This document shows, in pieces, positions 6,274-14,099 of a stretch of DNA of 15,253 bases. The stretch lies in assembly GCA_030036915.1 (NCBI GenBank), contig JASHSC010000071.1, forward strand, positions 1 to 15,253. The letters are read 5' to 3'. The translations under genes and the position numbers were made by a program. The notes beneath the pieces are model-generated. The model searched no databases. It worked only from the letters and a program-made list of their open reading frames with translations, and was not told where the DNA came from. The DNA comes from Terriglobia bacterium. GTDB lineage: Bacteria > Acidobacteriota > Terriglobia > UBA7540. Positions within the stretch are counted from its first letter, which is position 1. Each line of letters begins with the position of its first letter.

Positions 6274-7989
6274 ATGAGCAAAGTCAGCCGGCGGTCTTTT
6301 CTGGAGAAGGCGGGCGTGACGTTGGCGGCCGGATCGGTTCCTATTGCGGCGGATGCGGGGAAGAAGCCTGCGACCGGAAGAGAGAAGAAGAACGTCGAGG
6401 CGGAAGATCCCGCGCGTTACGGAATTGCCCGGTGTGCCACGGAGTGGTCATACAGCTCCGAAAAGGCGTACACAGATCCCTTTAACGATCTTGAGTTGGA
6501 CGTTGTGTTTACTGACCCGCAGGGGCGCGAACAGACGGTTCCGGCGTTTTGGGCGGGGGACCAGACCTGGCGGATTCGATTTTCTTCCTCGAACCCGGGC
6601 CGCTACACTTACCGCACCGTTGCGAGCGACCAGGGGGATCTCCACGGGCATCAAGGCACGCTGGATGTTTCAGCTTATGAAGGTGAAAACCTGCTTCGCA
6701 AGCACGGCCCCATGCGCGTGGCCGCCGACCGACGACATTTTCAACACGAGGACGGAACCCCCTTCTTCTGGCTTGGCGACACCTGGTGGATGGGCTTGTG
6801 CAGCCGCTTGCGCTGGCCCGAGGATTTTCAGCAGTTGGCCGCCGACCGCGTCAAGAAAGGATTCACCGTCATTCAAATCATCGCCGGATTGTATCCGGAC
6901 ATGCCGCCTTTCGATCCGCGTGGCGCGAACGAAGCAGGATATCCGTGGGAGGCCGAGTACGCGCGCATCAACCCCGCGTATTTCGACGCCGCGGATTTGC
7001 GCATTCGCTATCTCGTGGAGTGCGGTCTGACTCCCTGCATTGTCGCCTGCTGGGGATATTTCCTGCCCATCATGGGCATTCCCAGAATCAAGAAGCACTG
7101 GCGATATCTGATCGCGCGCTGGGGAGCGTATCCCGTGGTGTGGTGCCTGGCCGGCGAGGGCGCCATGCCTTATTACTTGTCGAAAACTCCCAAAGAGGAT
7201 GTGGAGACGCAGAAGCAAGGCTGGACGGAAGTTTCCAGGTATGTGCACAGCACCGATCCCTATCACCACCCGGTGACGATTCACAATGGCCGCAGCGAGG
7301 TGCTGGATCCCGCGGTTCTGGACTTCGACATGCTCCAAACCGGCCATAACGATCGCAAAAGCATTCCCAATACCGAGGACAAAATCACTAGCGCGCAATT
7401 GAAGACGCCGCGCATCCCCGTGCTGGCCGGGGAAGTCTGTTACGAGGGAATCATGGAAGCGAGCCGGCAGGAGATTCAGCGCTTCATGTTCTGGACATGC
7501 ATTCTGAACGGCGCGGGCGGACACACTTATGGTGCAAACGGCATCTGGCAGGTGAACACCCGCCAGCGGCCTTTCGGGCCTTCGCCGCACGGCCGCACCT
7601 GGGGCAATGTGCCATGGGACGTGGCCGCGGACCTTCCCGGTTCCACCCATGTTGGGTTGGACAAGGGGCTCCTGATGCGTTACGAATGGTGGCGCTTCGA
7701 CCCGCACACGGATTGGACTGAGCCGCACTGGAGCAAGGAGAATTACATTCTGCCTTACGCAGCGGGAATCCCTGGAGAAGTCCGCGTGATTTTTATTCCT
7801 CCGGCCTGGAATGCGCCCAAAGTAACAAATCTCGAAAGCGGGGTGAACTATCGCGCCTTCTATTTCGATCCAAAGTCAGCAGAGGAGCACGATTTGGGCG
7901 ACGTCGCGCCAGACTCCACCGGCACCTGGCCCGCGCCCATAACGCCCACCTACGCGGACTGGATTCTCGTACTCGTGAAAAAGAGTTGA
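6274..7989 (+). CDS. Tat-exported putative glycoside hydrolase (DUF5060 + DUF4038 type)
   Basis: The 571-residue product starts at ATG 6274 with GAGG five bases upstream; an upstream in-frame extension overlaps the divergent PQQ gene and is rejected. Residues 5-12 (SRRSFLEK) followed by a hydrophobic stretch form a twin-arginine signal, so the enzyme is exported folded. Residues about 45-135 look like the Ig-like DUF5060 domain (WRIRFSSSNPGRYTYRTVAS). From about 145 a TIM-barrel of the DUF4038 type follows (GTPFFWLGDTWW at 161-172). E295 in WCLAGEG and E387 in PVLAGEVCYEG are candidate acid/base and nucleophile by analogy with clan GH-A barrels. The last 70 residues resemble the C-terminal beta domain usual in this family. 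Relatives act on plant cell-wall side chains, but the substrate here is unknown. The neighbouring genes give no sugar-pathway context. Confidence 0.85.
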   Translation: MSKVSRRSFLEKAGVTLAAGSVPIAADAGKKPATGREKKNVEAEDPARYGIARCATEWSYSSEKAYTDPFNDLELDVVFTDPQGREQTVPAFWAGDQTWRIRFSSSNPGRYTYRTVASDQGDLHGHQGTLDVSAYEGENLLRKHGPMRVAADRRHFQHEDGTPFFWLGDTWWMGLCSRLRWPEDFQQLAADRVKKGFTVIQIIAGLYPDMPPFDPRGANEAGYPWEAEYARINPAYFDAADLRIRYLVECGLTPCIVACWGYFLPIMGIPRIKKHWRYLIARWGAYPVVWCLAGEGAMPYYLSKTPKEDVETQKQGWTEVSRYVHSTDPYHHPVTIHNGRSEVLDPAVLDFDMLQTGHNDRKSIPNTEDKITSAQLKTPRIPVLAGEVCYEGIMEASRQEIQRFMFWTCILNGAGGHTYGANGIWQVNTRQRPFGPSPHGRTWGNVPWDVAADLPGSTHVGLDKGLLMRYEWWRFDPHTDWTEPHWSKENYILPYAAGIPGEVRVIFIPPAWNAPKVTNLESGVNYRAFYFDPKSAEEHDLGDVAPDSTGTWPAPITPTYADWILVLVKKS

Positions 7990-8020
7990 CGTTTGTGAAG
8001 GCGGCGAGTGAAGCACCGAT

Positions 8021-8040
8021 GCGGGACCCTTCAGTCCTGC
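8021..8040. terminator. Possible bidirectional stem-loop between convergent genes
   Basis: GCGGGAC (8021-8027) pairs with GTCCTGC (8034-8040), seven pairs with one G-U, around the loop CCTTCA. An outer AGTGAA/TTCACT pair also exists. It sits between the stop of the hydrolase and the stop of the convergent minus-strand gene, but no T-run follows on either side. Confidence 0.3.
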
Positions 8041-8050
8041 CTCACCCTGT

Positions 8051-9028
8051 TCACTGTATCTGGACGTTTGCCACAGGAATTCGATCCACCAGGCTTTCCA
8101 GTGTTTCCAGGCAAGCACCGGGGTCCACGTTGCGACTTTGAAGAGTGGGGATTAGTTGATTCAAGTTCGATGCGAAGAATTGTTTCCCCAAGTCCTTCTG
8201 GCCGACCACGGCGTAATCCACTGCAAGGGTTTGAAGAAGATCCATAGTGCGATTTTTCTCCTGCTTCCACTTCGCCAGGTCATCGCGCAAAACTTGCTGG
8301 AGATAATCTCCAAAACTGCTGGTCTGATCCTCAAAATGCTCGCCGTTAAAATTGTAGATGGCCAGCACATCGGCGGCGTCAAAGTGGTTCCCGCAGGCGG
8401 TCATGTATGGTCGATGGGCGATGCACTGCCAAGGTGTTCCCTTTTTTAGCCTGCGAACTTCCAGGCCTTCGAAAGGCAGGCCATCGATTCCGTCGATCCG
8501 GCCGATTGGGGTCACGTTGCTTTTGCCGAGTTCCACAATTGTGGCCACGGTGCAACAATGGCTTCCACCCGAATATTGCCCGATGACGATGTCCGGAGTC
8601 CCATTGCCGGTCAGATCTCGTGTGTAATTGGGGCGTCCCCGGCTCCCGGCAACGGTCTGGCCGTTCCGGCCGTTGAAATCAAAAAGAGCCGACCAAGGAT
8701 CTTGCGACCCTTCCAAGGTTTCCAATTTGAAAACCGGCTGGTCCGATTTGTCGTAGATAATCAACCTGCCCGGAGCAAAAGCCAACGGCGCCGGAGTGGC
8801 GCGATAAAGGCCGGCGCGGTAATCGCCCAGCCGGAAAACCTTAAGCCGTTCATAACCGGCGATATCGGGCACCTGGCTGTTGCCAATGCCCGCAGTGTTG
8901 AGTATGAATTCTTCCGCGGAACTCGCCGCGTCCGACAAGGCAGCAGGATTCCATTTGCTCTTTATAGCCAGGACGGCCAGAAGCACGAGGGCCGCCAAAG
9001 CCGTAGAGACTACGGTCTCACCCTTCAT
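8051..9028 (-). CDS. Membrane-anchored protein of unknown function with DxTGNGxPD and YSGGSHCC motifs
   Basis: I cannot name this 325-residue protein. A single hydrophobic helix at residues 8-22 (with a Lys after it) is an uncleaved anchor or signal, so the rest is probably periplasmic. The central part has DLTGNGTPDIVI at 138-149, resembling the Ca-binding-type loops of FG-GAP/VCBS repeats, followed at once by YSGGSHCC at 152-159. The same combination (D-x-T-G-D/N-G-x-P-E/D, then SGGxHCC) occurs, from memory, in other uncharacterised secreted bacterial proteins. Further Cys at 202, 212 and 306 could form disulfides. The C-terminal 90 residues are helical and charged (DDLAKWKQEKNRTMDLLQ). AGGG lies about five bases before the ATG. 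It is a lone gene, convergent with the hydrolase. Confidence 0.75.
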   Translation of the reverse strand: MKGETVVSTALAALVLLAVLAIKSKWNPAALSDAASSAEEFILNTAGIGNSQVPDIAGYERLKVFRLGDYRAGLYRATPAPLAFAPGRLIIYDKSDQPVFKLETLEGSQDPWSALFDFNGRNGQTVAGSRGRPNYTRDLTGNGTPDIVIGQYSGGSHCCTVATIVELGKSNVTPIGRIDGIDGLPFEGLEVRRLKKGTPWQCIAHRPYMTACGNHFDAADVLAIYNFNGEHFEDQTSSFGDYLQQVLRDDLAKWKQEKNRTMDLLQTLAVDYAVVGQKDLGKQFFASNLNQLIPTLQSRNVDPGACLETLESLVDRIPVANVQIQ

Positions 9029-9153
9029 ATCGCCCTACCGCTCCCTTTTGCTTTGATGAGGAAGCAGCAGCCTCGTCACGTTATTTCCCGCGCTGAAATC
9101 TCTCTGATGTCCCGCAAGCGCCACAACAAGCGCAGGACTCGAGTTTCGACGTC

Positions 9154-9169
9154 AGGGAAGTCCTTCCCT
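9154..9169 (-). terminator. Short hairpin at the end of the yraN-galT-small ORF run
   Basis: AGGGAA (9154-9159) and TTCCCT (9164-9169) pair around GTCC (a seventh G-C pair would leave a 2-base loop). The hairpin overlaps the stop codon of the 79-residue gene. There is no U-run, so it would be at best a weak or factor-assisted terminator. The remaining bases up to 9028 hold nothing I recognise. Confidence 0.25.
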
Positions 9170-9408
9170 CAGGCGCGGCGAAACGAATCGAGACGCCAGC
9201 AGTCTTCGCTCGCCTGATGACGGAGAACGTAAATGTTGCCATCATTGGCGCGTACCCGGAAGCATTGATAATCAGCGCCGTACCACTGGTCCAGGACTTC
9301 CTCGACCTCGTAGGTCGGCGTCCCTTTGGTTTTTCGAAACGCAAAGCGCTGCGGACGTTCGTCCGCACGATAGCCGGAATAACATTCCACCTTGAGTTCG
9401 ATGTCCAT
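9169..9408 (-). CDS. Small conserved-looking protein downstream of galT
   Basis: A 79-residue acidic, aromatic-rich protein begins 20 bases after the galT stop on the same strand, so it is probably the last gene of that transcript. The pattern MDIELKVECYSGYRADERPQ, YEVEEVLDQWYG, FRVRANDGNIYVLRH, CWRLDSF reads as five or six short beta strands, like a small SH3- or PilZ-like barrel (inference). No signal peptide, membrane segment or zinc motif is visible. From memory, similar proteins with the YSGYRADERP and EVLDQWYG blocks occur as unannotated ORFs in Acidobacteriota and other phyla; I cannot name a function. The ribosome site is poor, which fits translational carry-over from galT. Confidence 0.75.
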   Translation of the reverse strand: MDIELKVECYSGYRADERPQRFAFRKTKGTPTYEVEEVLDQWYGADYQCFRVRANDGNIYVLRHQASEDCWRLDSFRRA

Positions 9409-9428
9409 CGCGAGAATTCCCAGGGCTT

Positions 9429-10442
9429 TTAAGCTCCAGCCGCCGCTGCGGCCTCGCGCAGGAATTTTGCTGCCTCTTCCGGCGGCGTCGGATTAATATA
9501 GAAGCCCGTTCCCCACTCAAAACCGGCCACTTTCGTCAGTTTGGGCATAATTTCCAAGTGCCAGTGGTAATAATCCTGCGCAGGTTCGGAAATGGGGGAG
9601 GTGTGGATGACGTAATTGTAAGCCGGGGATTCCAGCACACGGTCCAGGCGCATCAGCATATCCTTGAGCAGCGGAGCGAGTTGCTCAAATTCGCGTTTTT
9701 GGGATTCCTCGAACGCGCATTGATGCGTTTTGGGAATGATCCACATTCCGAAGGGGAAGCGCGAGGCAAAGGGAGCGAGCGCCAAAAACCCGTCATTCTC
9801 CGCGATCAAGCGAACTTTGCTTTCACTTTCCTGCCGCAAAATGTCGCAAAAAATGCAGCGCTCCTTGAAGTTGTAGTGCTCGCGCGCGCCCTCCACCTCC
9901 TCGGTGACGCGCTTGGGGACCACGGGCAGCGCGATCAGTTGCGAATGCGTGTGCTCCAGCGAAGCGCCCGCAGCATCACCGTGGTTCTTGAAAATCAAGA
10001 CGTACTTGAATCGGCGGTCTTTCTTCAAATCGAGGATGCGGTCGCGGAAGGCCCAAAGCACGTCTTCGATTTGGCGCACCGGCAGGGAAGCCAGAGTCAA
10101 TTCGTGCCGAGGCGTCTCAATGATCACCTCGTGGGCCCCGATGCCGTTCATCTTGTCGTAGAGCCCTTCGCCCTGGCGATTCAGCGAACCTTCGATTCCG
10201 AGCGCCGGAAACTTGTTCGGCACCACGCGCAGCGACCATCCGGGAGCGTTGCGGGCGCTACCGTCGCTGCGATAAGCAAGAATTTCAGGGGGCGTTTTCG
10301 ATTCGTTGCCATAACAAAAGGGACAAAAGCCCGAGCCGCGGACTTTTACCTTGTCACGCACAAAATCCGACGGCCGCTTGGCGCGGTCGGTAGCGATGAT
10401 AACCCACCGGCCAGTTATGGCGTCTTTTCTAAGTTCCGGCAA
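9429..10442 (-). CDS. galT: Galactose-1-phosphate uridylyltransferase
   Basis: The 337-residue product is a HIT-superfamily hexose-1-phosphate uridylyltransferase. It exchanges UMP between UDP-glucose and galactose-1-phosphate in the Leloir pathway, in the cytosol. The start is TTG at 10442, supported by GGAG eight bases upstream and by the MPELRKDAITGRWVIIA N-terminus typical of the family. CPFC (C40, C43), H113 in PRHE and H164 form the expected zinc set. HTHSQ at 164-168 is the active-site HxHxQ, with H166 the nucleophile that carries UMP. A second CIFC at 196-199 and the C-terminal HWHLEIMP are also typical. No galK or galE is adjacent. It lies 78 bases after yraN and 20 before the 79-residue ORF. 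ADP-sugar phosphorylase relatives share this fold, so the exact nucleotide specificity is less certain than the family. Confidence 0.92.
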   Translation of the reverse strand: MPELRKDAITGRWVIIATDRAKRPSDFVRDKVKVRGSGFCPFCYGNESKTPPEILAYRSDGSARNAPGWSLRVVPNKFPALGIEGSLNRQGEGLYDKMNGIGAHEVIIETPRHELTLASLPVRQIEDVLWAFRDRILDLKKDRRFKYVLIFKNHGDAAGASLEHTHSQLIALPVVPKRVTEEVEGAREHYNFKERCIFCDILRQESESKVRLIAENDGFLALAPFASRFPFGMWIIPKTHQCAFEESQKREFEQLAPLLKDMLMRLDRVLESPAYNYVIHTSPISEPAQDYYHWHLEIMPKLTKVAGFEWGTGFYINPTPPEEAAKFLREAAAAAGA

Positions 10443-10504
10443 GGTAATTGCTCCAAAAAGTCGACAGCTTATATCCCACAGATAACAGCAATCTTGAATT
10501 GCAA

Positions 10505-10519
10505 GCCGGGGGCGCCGGC
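10505..10519 (-). terminator. GC-rich hairpin just after the yraN stop
   Basis: GCCGG (10505-10509) and CCGGC (10515-10519) pair around GGGCG, one base downstream of the yraN stop and followed on the minus strand by TTGCAATT. The tail is a poor U-tract, so termination would be partial. The rest of the 78-base gap holds a -10-like TATAAG (10473-10468) without a convincing -35. Confidence 0.3.
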
Positions 10520-10520
10520 A

Positions 10521-10985
10521 CTAAGTTTTGAAGGCGTCCTTAATCAACCGAACCTGAAACCCCGCCTCAGGGTTCCAGGTGACACTGGCGATGTCAAACC
10601 GGTAGCTCACGGGCTTCCGGCGCAAGCGTCGAAGATATTCGTTGGCGGCCCTGGCGATGCGCTTCTGTTTCGCCTTGGAAACCGCCGTCTCCGGGGGCCC
10701 CGCAACATCAGTGGTGCGCGTTTTGACCTCCACGAACGAGAGCACGGGGCCATCCCAACCTACCAAGTCGAGCTCCCCGCCGCCCGAGCGCGCCGGACGG
10801 TTCCGCGCCACGATCGTGTAACCGGCCTGACGCAGATACCAGTATGCAAGAGTCTCGCCTCGCGCCCCGGTTTTCAGATGCTCGGTCTCACTCGCGGCAG
10901 GTGAAGGGACGCGAGCGGCAATCCGCGCGCGTTGCCGTTCCTTCCACACCAGCGTGCGATACATGAGCCGCGCGAGAATGCTCAT
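10521..10985 (-). CDS. yraN: YraN/UPF0102 family nuclease-like protein
   Basis: The 154-residue product belongs to the UPF0102/YraN family, a Holliday-junction-resolvase-like fold related to restriction endonucleases; its cellular role is poorly known. Family blocks in order are GARGETLAYWYLRQAGY (40-56), the nuclease-type GELDLVGWDG (70-79), SFVEVKTR (83-90) and RFDIASV (129-135). E43, D73, E86 and K88 make up the E-D-ExK metal site, all intact, so it should be catalytically competent if the family is a nuclease. The N-terminal 30 residues are a basic extension beyond many homologues, and the true start could be the ATG at 10964; neither start has a clear ribosome site. A large GAAA/TTTC inverted repeat begins directly upstream and separates it from the aminotransferase gene. 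Confidence 0.88.
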   Translation of the reverse strand: MSILARLMYRTLVWKERQRARIAARVPSPAASETEHLKTGARGETLAYWYLRQAGYTIVARNRPARSGGGELDLVGWDGPVLSFVEVKTRTTDVAGPPETAVSKAKQKRIARAANEYLRRLRRKPVSYRFDIASVTWNPEAGFQVRLIKDAFKT

Positions 10986-10988
10986 GAT

Positions 10989-11074
10989 GAAAATCTGAAA
11001 CTAGAAACCTGAAATTGGAAACTTGCCCACGTCCTCACAACTTTCGAGTTTCCGATTTCCAGTTTCGCCCTTTC
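10989..11074. repeat. Seven-base-periodic GAAA/TTTC inverted repeat
   Basis: GAAA occurs at 10989, 10997, 11004, 11011 and 11018 (steps 8,7,7,7) and TTTC at 11042, 11049, 11056, 11063 and 11071 (steps 7,7,7,8). Every GAAA pairs with a TTTC about the same centre (coordinate sums all 22063). Some linkers pair too (TTG/CAA at 11023-11025 and 11038-11040; CT/AG at 11001-11002 and 11061-11062). The loop is about 12 bases. It fills the 100-base gap between the aminotransferase stop and the yraN start and could act as terminator, processing site or recombination-prone repeat. Confidence 0.8.
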
Positions 11075-11085
11075 TCTGCTGCCGG

Positions 11086-12423
11086 CTACTTCTCCAACTC
11101 CGAGATGCATCGATCCAAAGTCTCCACCGCAAAATCCGCCTGTTCGCGGTCAATCACCAGCGGCGGCATCAGCCGAATGGTGCTCTCACCGCAGCCGAGA
11201 ACCAACAATCCGTGCTCGAACGCAATTTCGATCACTCGATTGCGCGCTTCCGGATTCGGCTCGCGGGTCTCCTGGCTTTTCACCAATTCGATGCCGATCA
11301 TGAGGCCGCGGCCGCGCACCTGGCCGACCATGCGATGCTTGTGGGGCCAATCGGCGATTTTTCCCATCAGGTATTCGCCCTGACGCGCCGCATTAGCGAT
11401 GTATTTCTCCTCGAGCAGGCGGATGGTCTCAAGTGCCGCCATGCAGGCGACAGGGTTTCCCCCGAAAGTCGATGCGTGCGCTCCCGGCCCCCAATTCATC
11501 AGCTCCGCGCGCGCCACGGTTACTCCGAGCGGCAGTCCGGAGGCAATCCCCTTGGCGGTGACGAGAATGTCCGGCACGACGCCGGTGTGGTCGCACGCCC
11601 ACATTTTCCCCGTCCGGCCCATGCCGCACTGGACCTCATCAAAGATCAGCAGAATTCCGTGCTTGTCGGCCAGCCGCCGCAGACGGTCGAGGAACGTGGG
11701 GGGCGGAATGACATATCCTCCTTCGCCCTGAATCGGCTCCACCACGATGGCGGCCACTTCCTCGGGCGGCACCGCCGTCCTAAACAGTTCCCGCTCGATC
11801 CGGTCGGAGCAGACGCAATCACACATACACTCCGGCTCGGGGTGGCCCCGCGGGCAGCGATAGGGATTGGCATACGGCACGTGAACCACGCCCGGCAGAA
11901 GCGGGCCGAATCCTCGCCGCTGCACCGCTTTGCTCGCCGTGAGCGAAAGCGAGCCAAAGGTTCGTCCATGGAACCCGCCGAGAAACGCGATGAACCGGTG
12001 CCGATTGGTGTGATAGCGCGCGATCTTCATCGCCGCTTCCATGGCCTCCGTGCCGGAGTTGCCGAACGCTACGCGTTTCGGAAAATTCCCCGGCGTAATT
12101 TGGGCCATCTTTTCCGCGAGTTGCGCCAAGGCCGGGTAATAAAAATCCGTTCCCGACATGTGGATCAGCGTCGCGGCCTGCTTTTGAATCACCCGCACGA
12201 TGTCCGGGTGGCAATGGCCGGTGGATACTACGGCGATGCCTGCGGCGAAATCCAGAAACAGATTGCCATCCACGTCCTCGACGAGGGCGCCCTCACCGCG
12301 CTTGGCCACCATTGGATAGTCGCGCGTGTAGGAGGGCGAAACGAACTGCTTGTCGAGCGCCAGGATTTTCTGCGCTTCCGGGCCGGGTAGAGGAGTCAGT
12401 ATATGGGGCAGTTTGGTTTCCAT
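11086..12423 (-). CDS. Class III (omega/GABA-type) PLP aminotransferase
   Basis: The product, 445 residues from the ATG at 12423, is a fold-type I PLP enzyme of aminotransferase class III, the 4-aminobutyrate / acetylornithine / omega-amino-acid group. An in-frame ATG at 12456 is an alternative; neither start has a strong ribosome site. Family marks are DVDGNLFLDFAAGIAV (51-66), GNSGTEAMEAAMKIAR (121-136), GGFHGRT (149-155), EPIQGEGGY (229-237), FDEVQCGMGRTG (261-272) with D262 binding the pyridine nitrogen, and TAKGIASGLPLG with K291 forming the Schiff base. GHASTFGGNP-like AHASTFGGNP follows. It acts in the cytosol on an amino donor and a 2-oxo acid. An unusual cysteine cluster lies at 190-205 (CPRGHPEPECMCDCVC). 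A GABA or omega-amino-acid aminotransferase is likeliest from overall similarity; the neighbours do not identify the substrate. Confidence 0.88.
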   Translation of the reverse strand: METKLPHILTPLPGPEAQKILALDKQFVSPSYTRDYPMVAKRGEGALVEDVDGNLFLDFAAGIAVVSTGHCHPDIVRVIQKQAATLIHMSGTDFYYPALAQLAEKMAQITPGNFPKRVAFGNSGTEAMEAAMKIARYHTNRHRFIAFLGGFHGRTFGSLSLTASKAVQRRGFGPLLPGVVHVPYANPYRCPRGHPEPECMCDCVCSDRIERELFRTAVPPEEVAAIVVEPIQGEGGYVIPPPTFLDRLRRLADKHGILLIFDEVQCGMGRTGKMWACDHTGVVPDILVTAKGIASGLPLGVTVARAELMNWGPGAHASTFGGNPVACMAALETIRLLEEKYIANAARQGEYLMGKIADWPHKHRMVGQVRGRGLMIGIELVKSQETREPNPEARNRVIEIAFEHGLLVLGCGESTIRLMPPLVIDREQADFAVETLDRCISELEK

Positions 12424-12540
12424 GGAGTCTTCTCTGTCCGCTCCCTTGAGGGGCATTGGCGTTGGCTTCAGGATCCTTCAGTGAGGAGATCGTAAGGCCC
12501 TGCGCCCTCTGGCACCGGGCGGTGAGGATTAATCGCCCCC

Positions 12541-12559
12541 AAAAAGGTCGGGCCGGACC
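12541..12559 (-). terminator. Candidate intrinsic terminator downstream of cysS
   Basis: On the minus strand GGTC (12559-12556) and GACC (12549-12546) pair around a six-base C/G loop and are followed immediately by TTTTT (12545-12541). The stem is only four pairs. It lies 35 bases past the cysS stop. The remaining bases to the aminotransferase start at 12423 hold no gene or promoter I can support. Confidence 0.4.
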
Positions 12560-12593
12560 AGCAACGGAAGATGGATTCGCACATTTCGCATAG

Positions 12594-14072
12594 TTACTTC
12601 CGCTTCCAACGCGCTCCCGCTTTCGTATCCTCCAGTATAACACCCGCCTTTTGCAAGTTTGCCCGAATCTCGTCCGAGCGCGCGTAGTCGCCTGCACGGC
12701 GGGCGGCGGCACGCTCCGCAATCAACTTTTCGATCTCCACATCGGAGAGCGATCCCCCTGCTCCGAAACCTGCTGCCGCATTCGCGTTCGTCCCCCCGTC
12801 CTGCGGATTGACGAAGCCCAACTTCACCAGCTTGGCGTGGTCGTCATCTTCGAGGACCGCGAAGATCCGGTCGAACCGCTGCAAGCTGTCGAAAAACGCC
12901 GCGCAATCTCCCGCGTGGAACTCGCCGTGGTCCATGGCGGTGTTGCCGTCGCGCACCATGTCAAACATCGCGCCCAACGCTCCCGCGGTGTTCAGGTTGT
13001 CATCCAGTGCCTCCGCAAATTTCCTCGAGGCATCGCGCGCGGTGTTTTGCAAAGCCGGCGTTTCACCTTCGGGGAATTTTTCCTTGGTCAGGCGGAACCG
13101 GAAATTGCGCAGCCGGTCGATGGATTGCTGTGCCTGGTGCAGGCCGTCGAAGGTGAAATTCAGCGGCTTGCGGTGTGGGACAGAGGTCAACAGGTAGCGG
13201 ATCGCCGAGGGCCTGAAGCCCTGGCGAATCAGGTCGCGCAGGGTATAGAAATTGCCGAGGGACTTCGACATCTTCTCGCCATTCACGATCAAATGTTCGG
13301 AGTGCATCCACACGTTGACGAACAGCTTGCCCGTGGCCGCTTCACTTTGTGCGATTTCGTTCTCGTGATGCGGAAAAATCAGATCGCTGCCGCCCGAGTG
13401 AATGTCAAAGGTTTCGCCCAGATATTTCATCGACATGGCGGAGCACTCAATGTGCCAGCCGGGCCGGCCGGGGCCGAAGGGCGCGTCCCAAAAAGGCTCG
13501 CCCTCCTTCGCTGCTTTCCAAAGCACGAAGTCGCGCGCGTTTTCCTTGTCGTATTTGTCGGAATCCACGCGCGCGCCCGCCATGATGCCGGAAAAATCAA
13601 CGTGGGTCAGCTTTCCATAGGGTGCAAATTCGGCCACTTTGTAATAAACCGATCCCTCACTGGCATAAGCAAAGCCGCGGTCAAGGAGTGCCTGGATGAG
13701 TTTCACCATCTCTGGAATATGGTCCGTGGCGCGAACCAGGAATTCCGGCTGCTCCAGGTTCAGAAGCTGACGGTCGACCAGGAAGGCTTCGATGTATCTG
13801 TCGGTATAAGCGCGCAGAGGTACGCCCGCAGCCTGCGAATTGCGAATGGTGTTGTCATCAACGTCCGTCACATTAATGACGTGACGAAGCTGGTACCCCG
13901 AATACTTGAGATAACGGCGCAAGACATCCTGAAACAGGAAGGTGCGGTAGTTGCCGATGTGCGCGTAGTCGTAGACCGTTGGCCCGCAGCCATATATGCG
14001 TACGGTGTTGCCCACGAGAGGCTTGAATTCCTCAAGCTGCCGAGTGAGCGTGTTGTAGAGTCGCAAGGGCAT
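12594..14072 (-). CDS. cysS: Cysteinyl-tRNA synthetase
   Basis: The 492-residue product is the class I synthetase that charges tRNA-Cys with cysteine, essential in the cytosol. The ATP-binding motifs are HIGN (38-41, the HIGH variant) and KMSKS (267-271). The catalytic zinc ligands fall at C29, C210, H235 and E239, each one residue beyond the E. coli positions, which shows an ungapped N-terminal half. GPGRPGWHIECSAMS and GGSDLIFPHHENE are diagnostic. The anticodon-binding C-terminal part carries a short low-complexity insert rich in Gly, Ala and Asn (NPQDGGTNANAAAGFGAGG) before IEKLIAERAAARRAGDYARSDEIR. The ATG at 14072 has AGGA eight bases upstream. A strong promoter lies directly upstream, so this gene starts its own transcript. 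Confidence 0.97.
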   Translation of the reverse strand: MPLRLYNTLTRQLEEFKPLVGNTVRIYGCGPTVYDYAHIGNYRTFLFQDVLRRYLKYSGYQLRHVINVTDVDDNTIRNSQAAGVPLRAYTDRYIEAFLVDRQLLNLEQPEFLVRATDHIPEMVKLIQALLDRGFAYASEGSVYYKVAEFAPYGKLTHVDFSGIMAGARVDSDKYDKENARDFVLWKAAKEGEPFWDAPFGPGRPGWHIECSAMSMKYLGETFDIHSGGSDLIFPHHENEIAQSEAATGKLFVNVWMHSEHLIVNGEKMSKSLGNFYTLRDLIRQGFRPSAIRYLLTSVPHRKPLNFTFDGLHQAQQSIDRLRNFRFRLTKEKFPEGETPALQNTARDASRKFAEALDDNLNTAGALGAMFDMVRDGNTAMDHGEFHAGDCAAFFDSLQRFDRIFAVLEDDDHAKLVKLGFVNPQDGGTNANAAAGFGAGGSLSDVEIEKLIAERAAARRAGDYARSDEIRANLQKAGVILEDTKAGARWKRK

Positions 14073-14099
14073 CTATTTCGTCCTGGGGTCAAACCAGCA

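Noticed and set aside
6093..6281. Upstream extension of the PQQ-like gene by 63 codons
   Set aside because: The extension runs into the divergent hydrolase start; the ATG at 6092 has a ribosome site and a proper signal peptide.
9558..10904. Long plus-strand open frame of 448 codons opposite galT and yraN
   Set aside because: It is antisense to two well-supported genes, has low-complexity Arg/Gln/His-rich composition and no family blocks; it is a shadow of GC-rich codon use.
11023..12390. Plus-strand open frame of 455 codons opposite the aminotransferase
   Set aside because: Same explanation: mirror of a high-GC3 gene, composition dominated by Arg, His and Ala with no motif.
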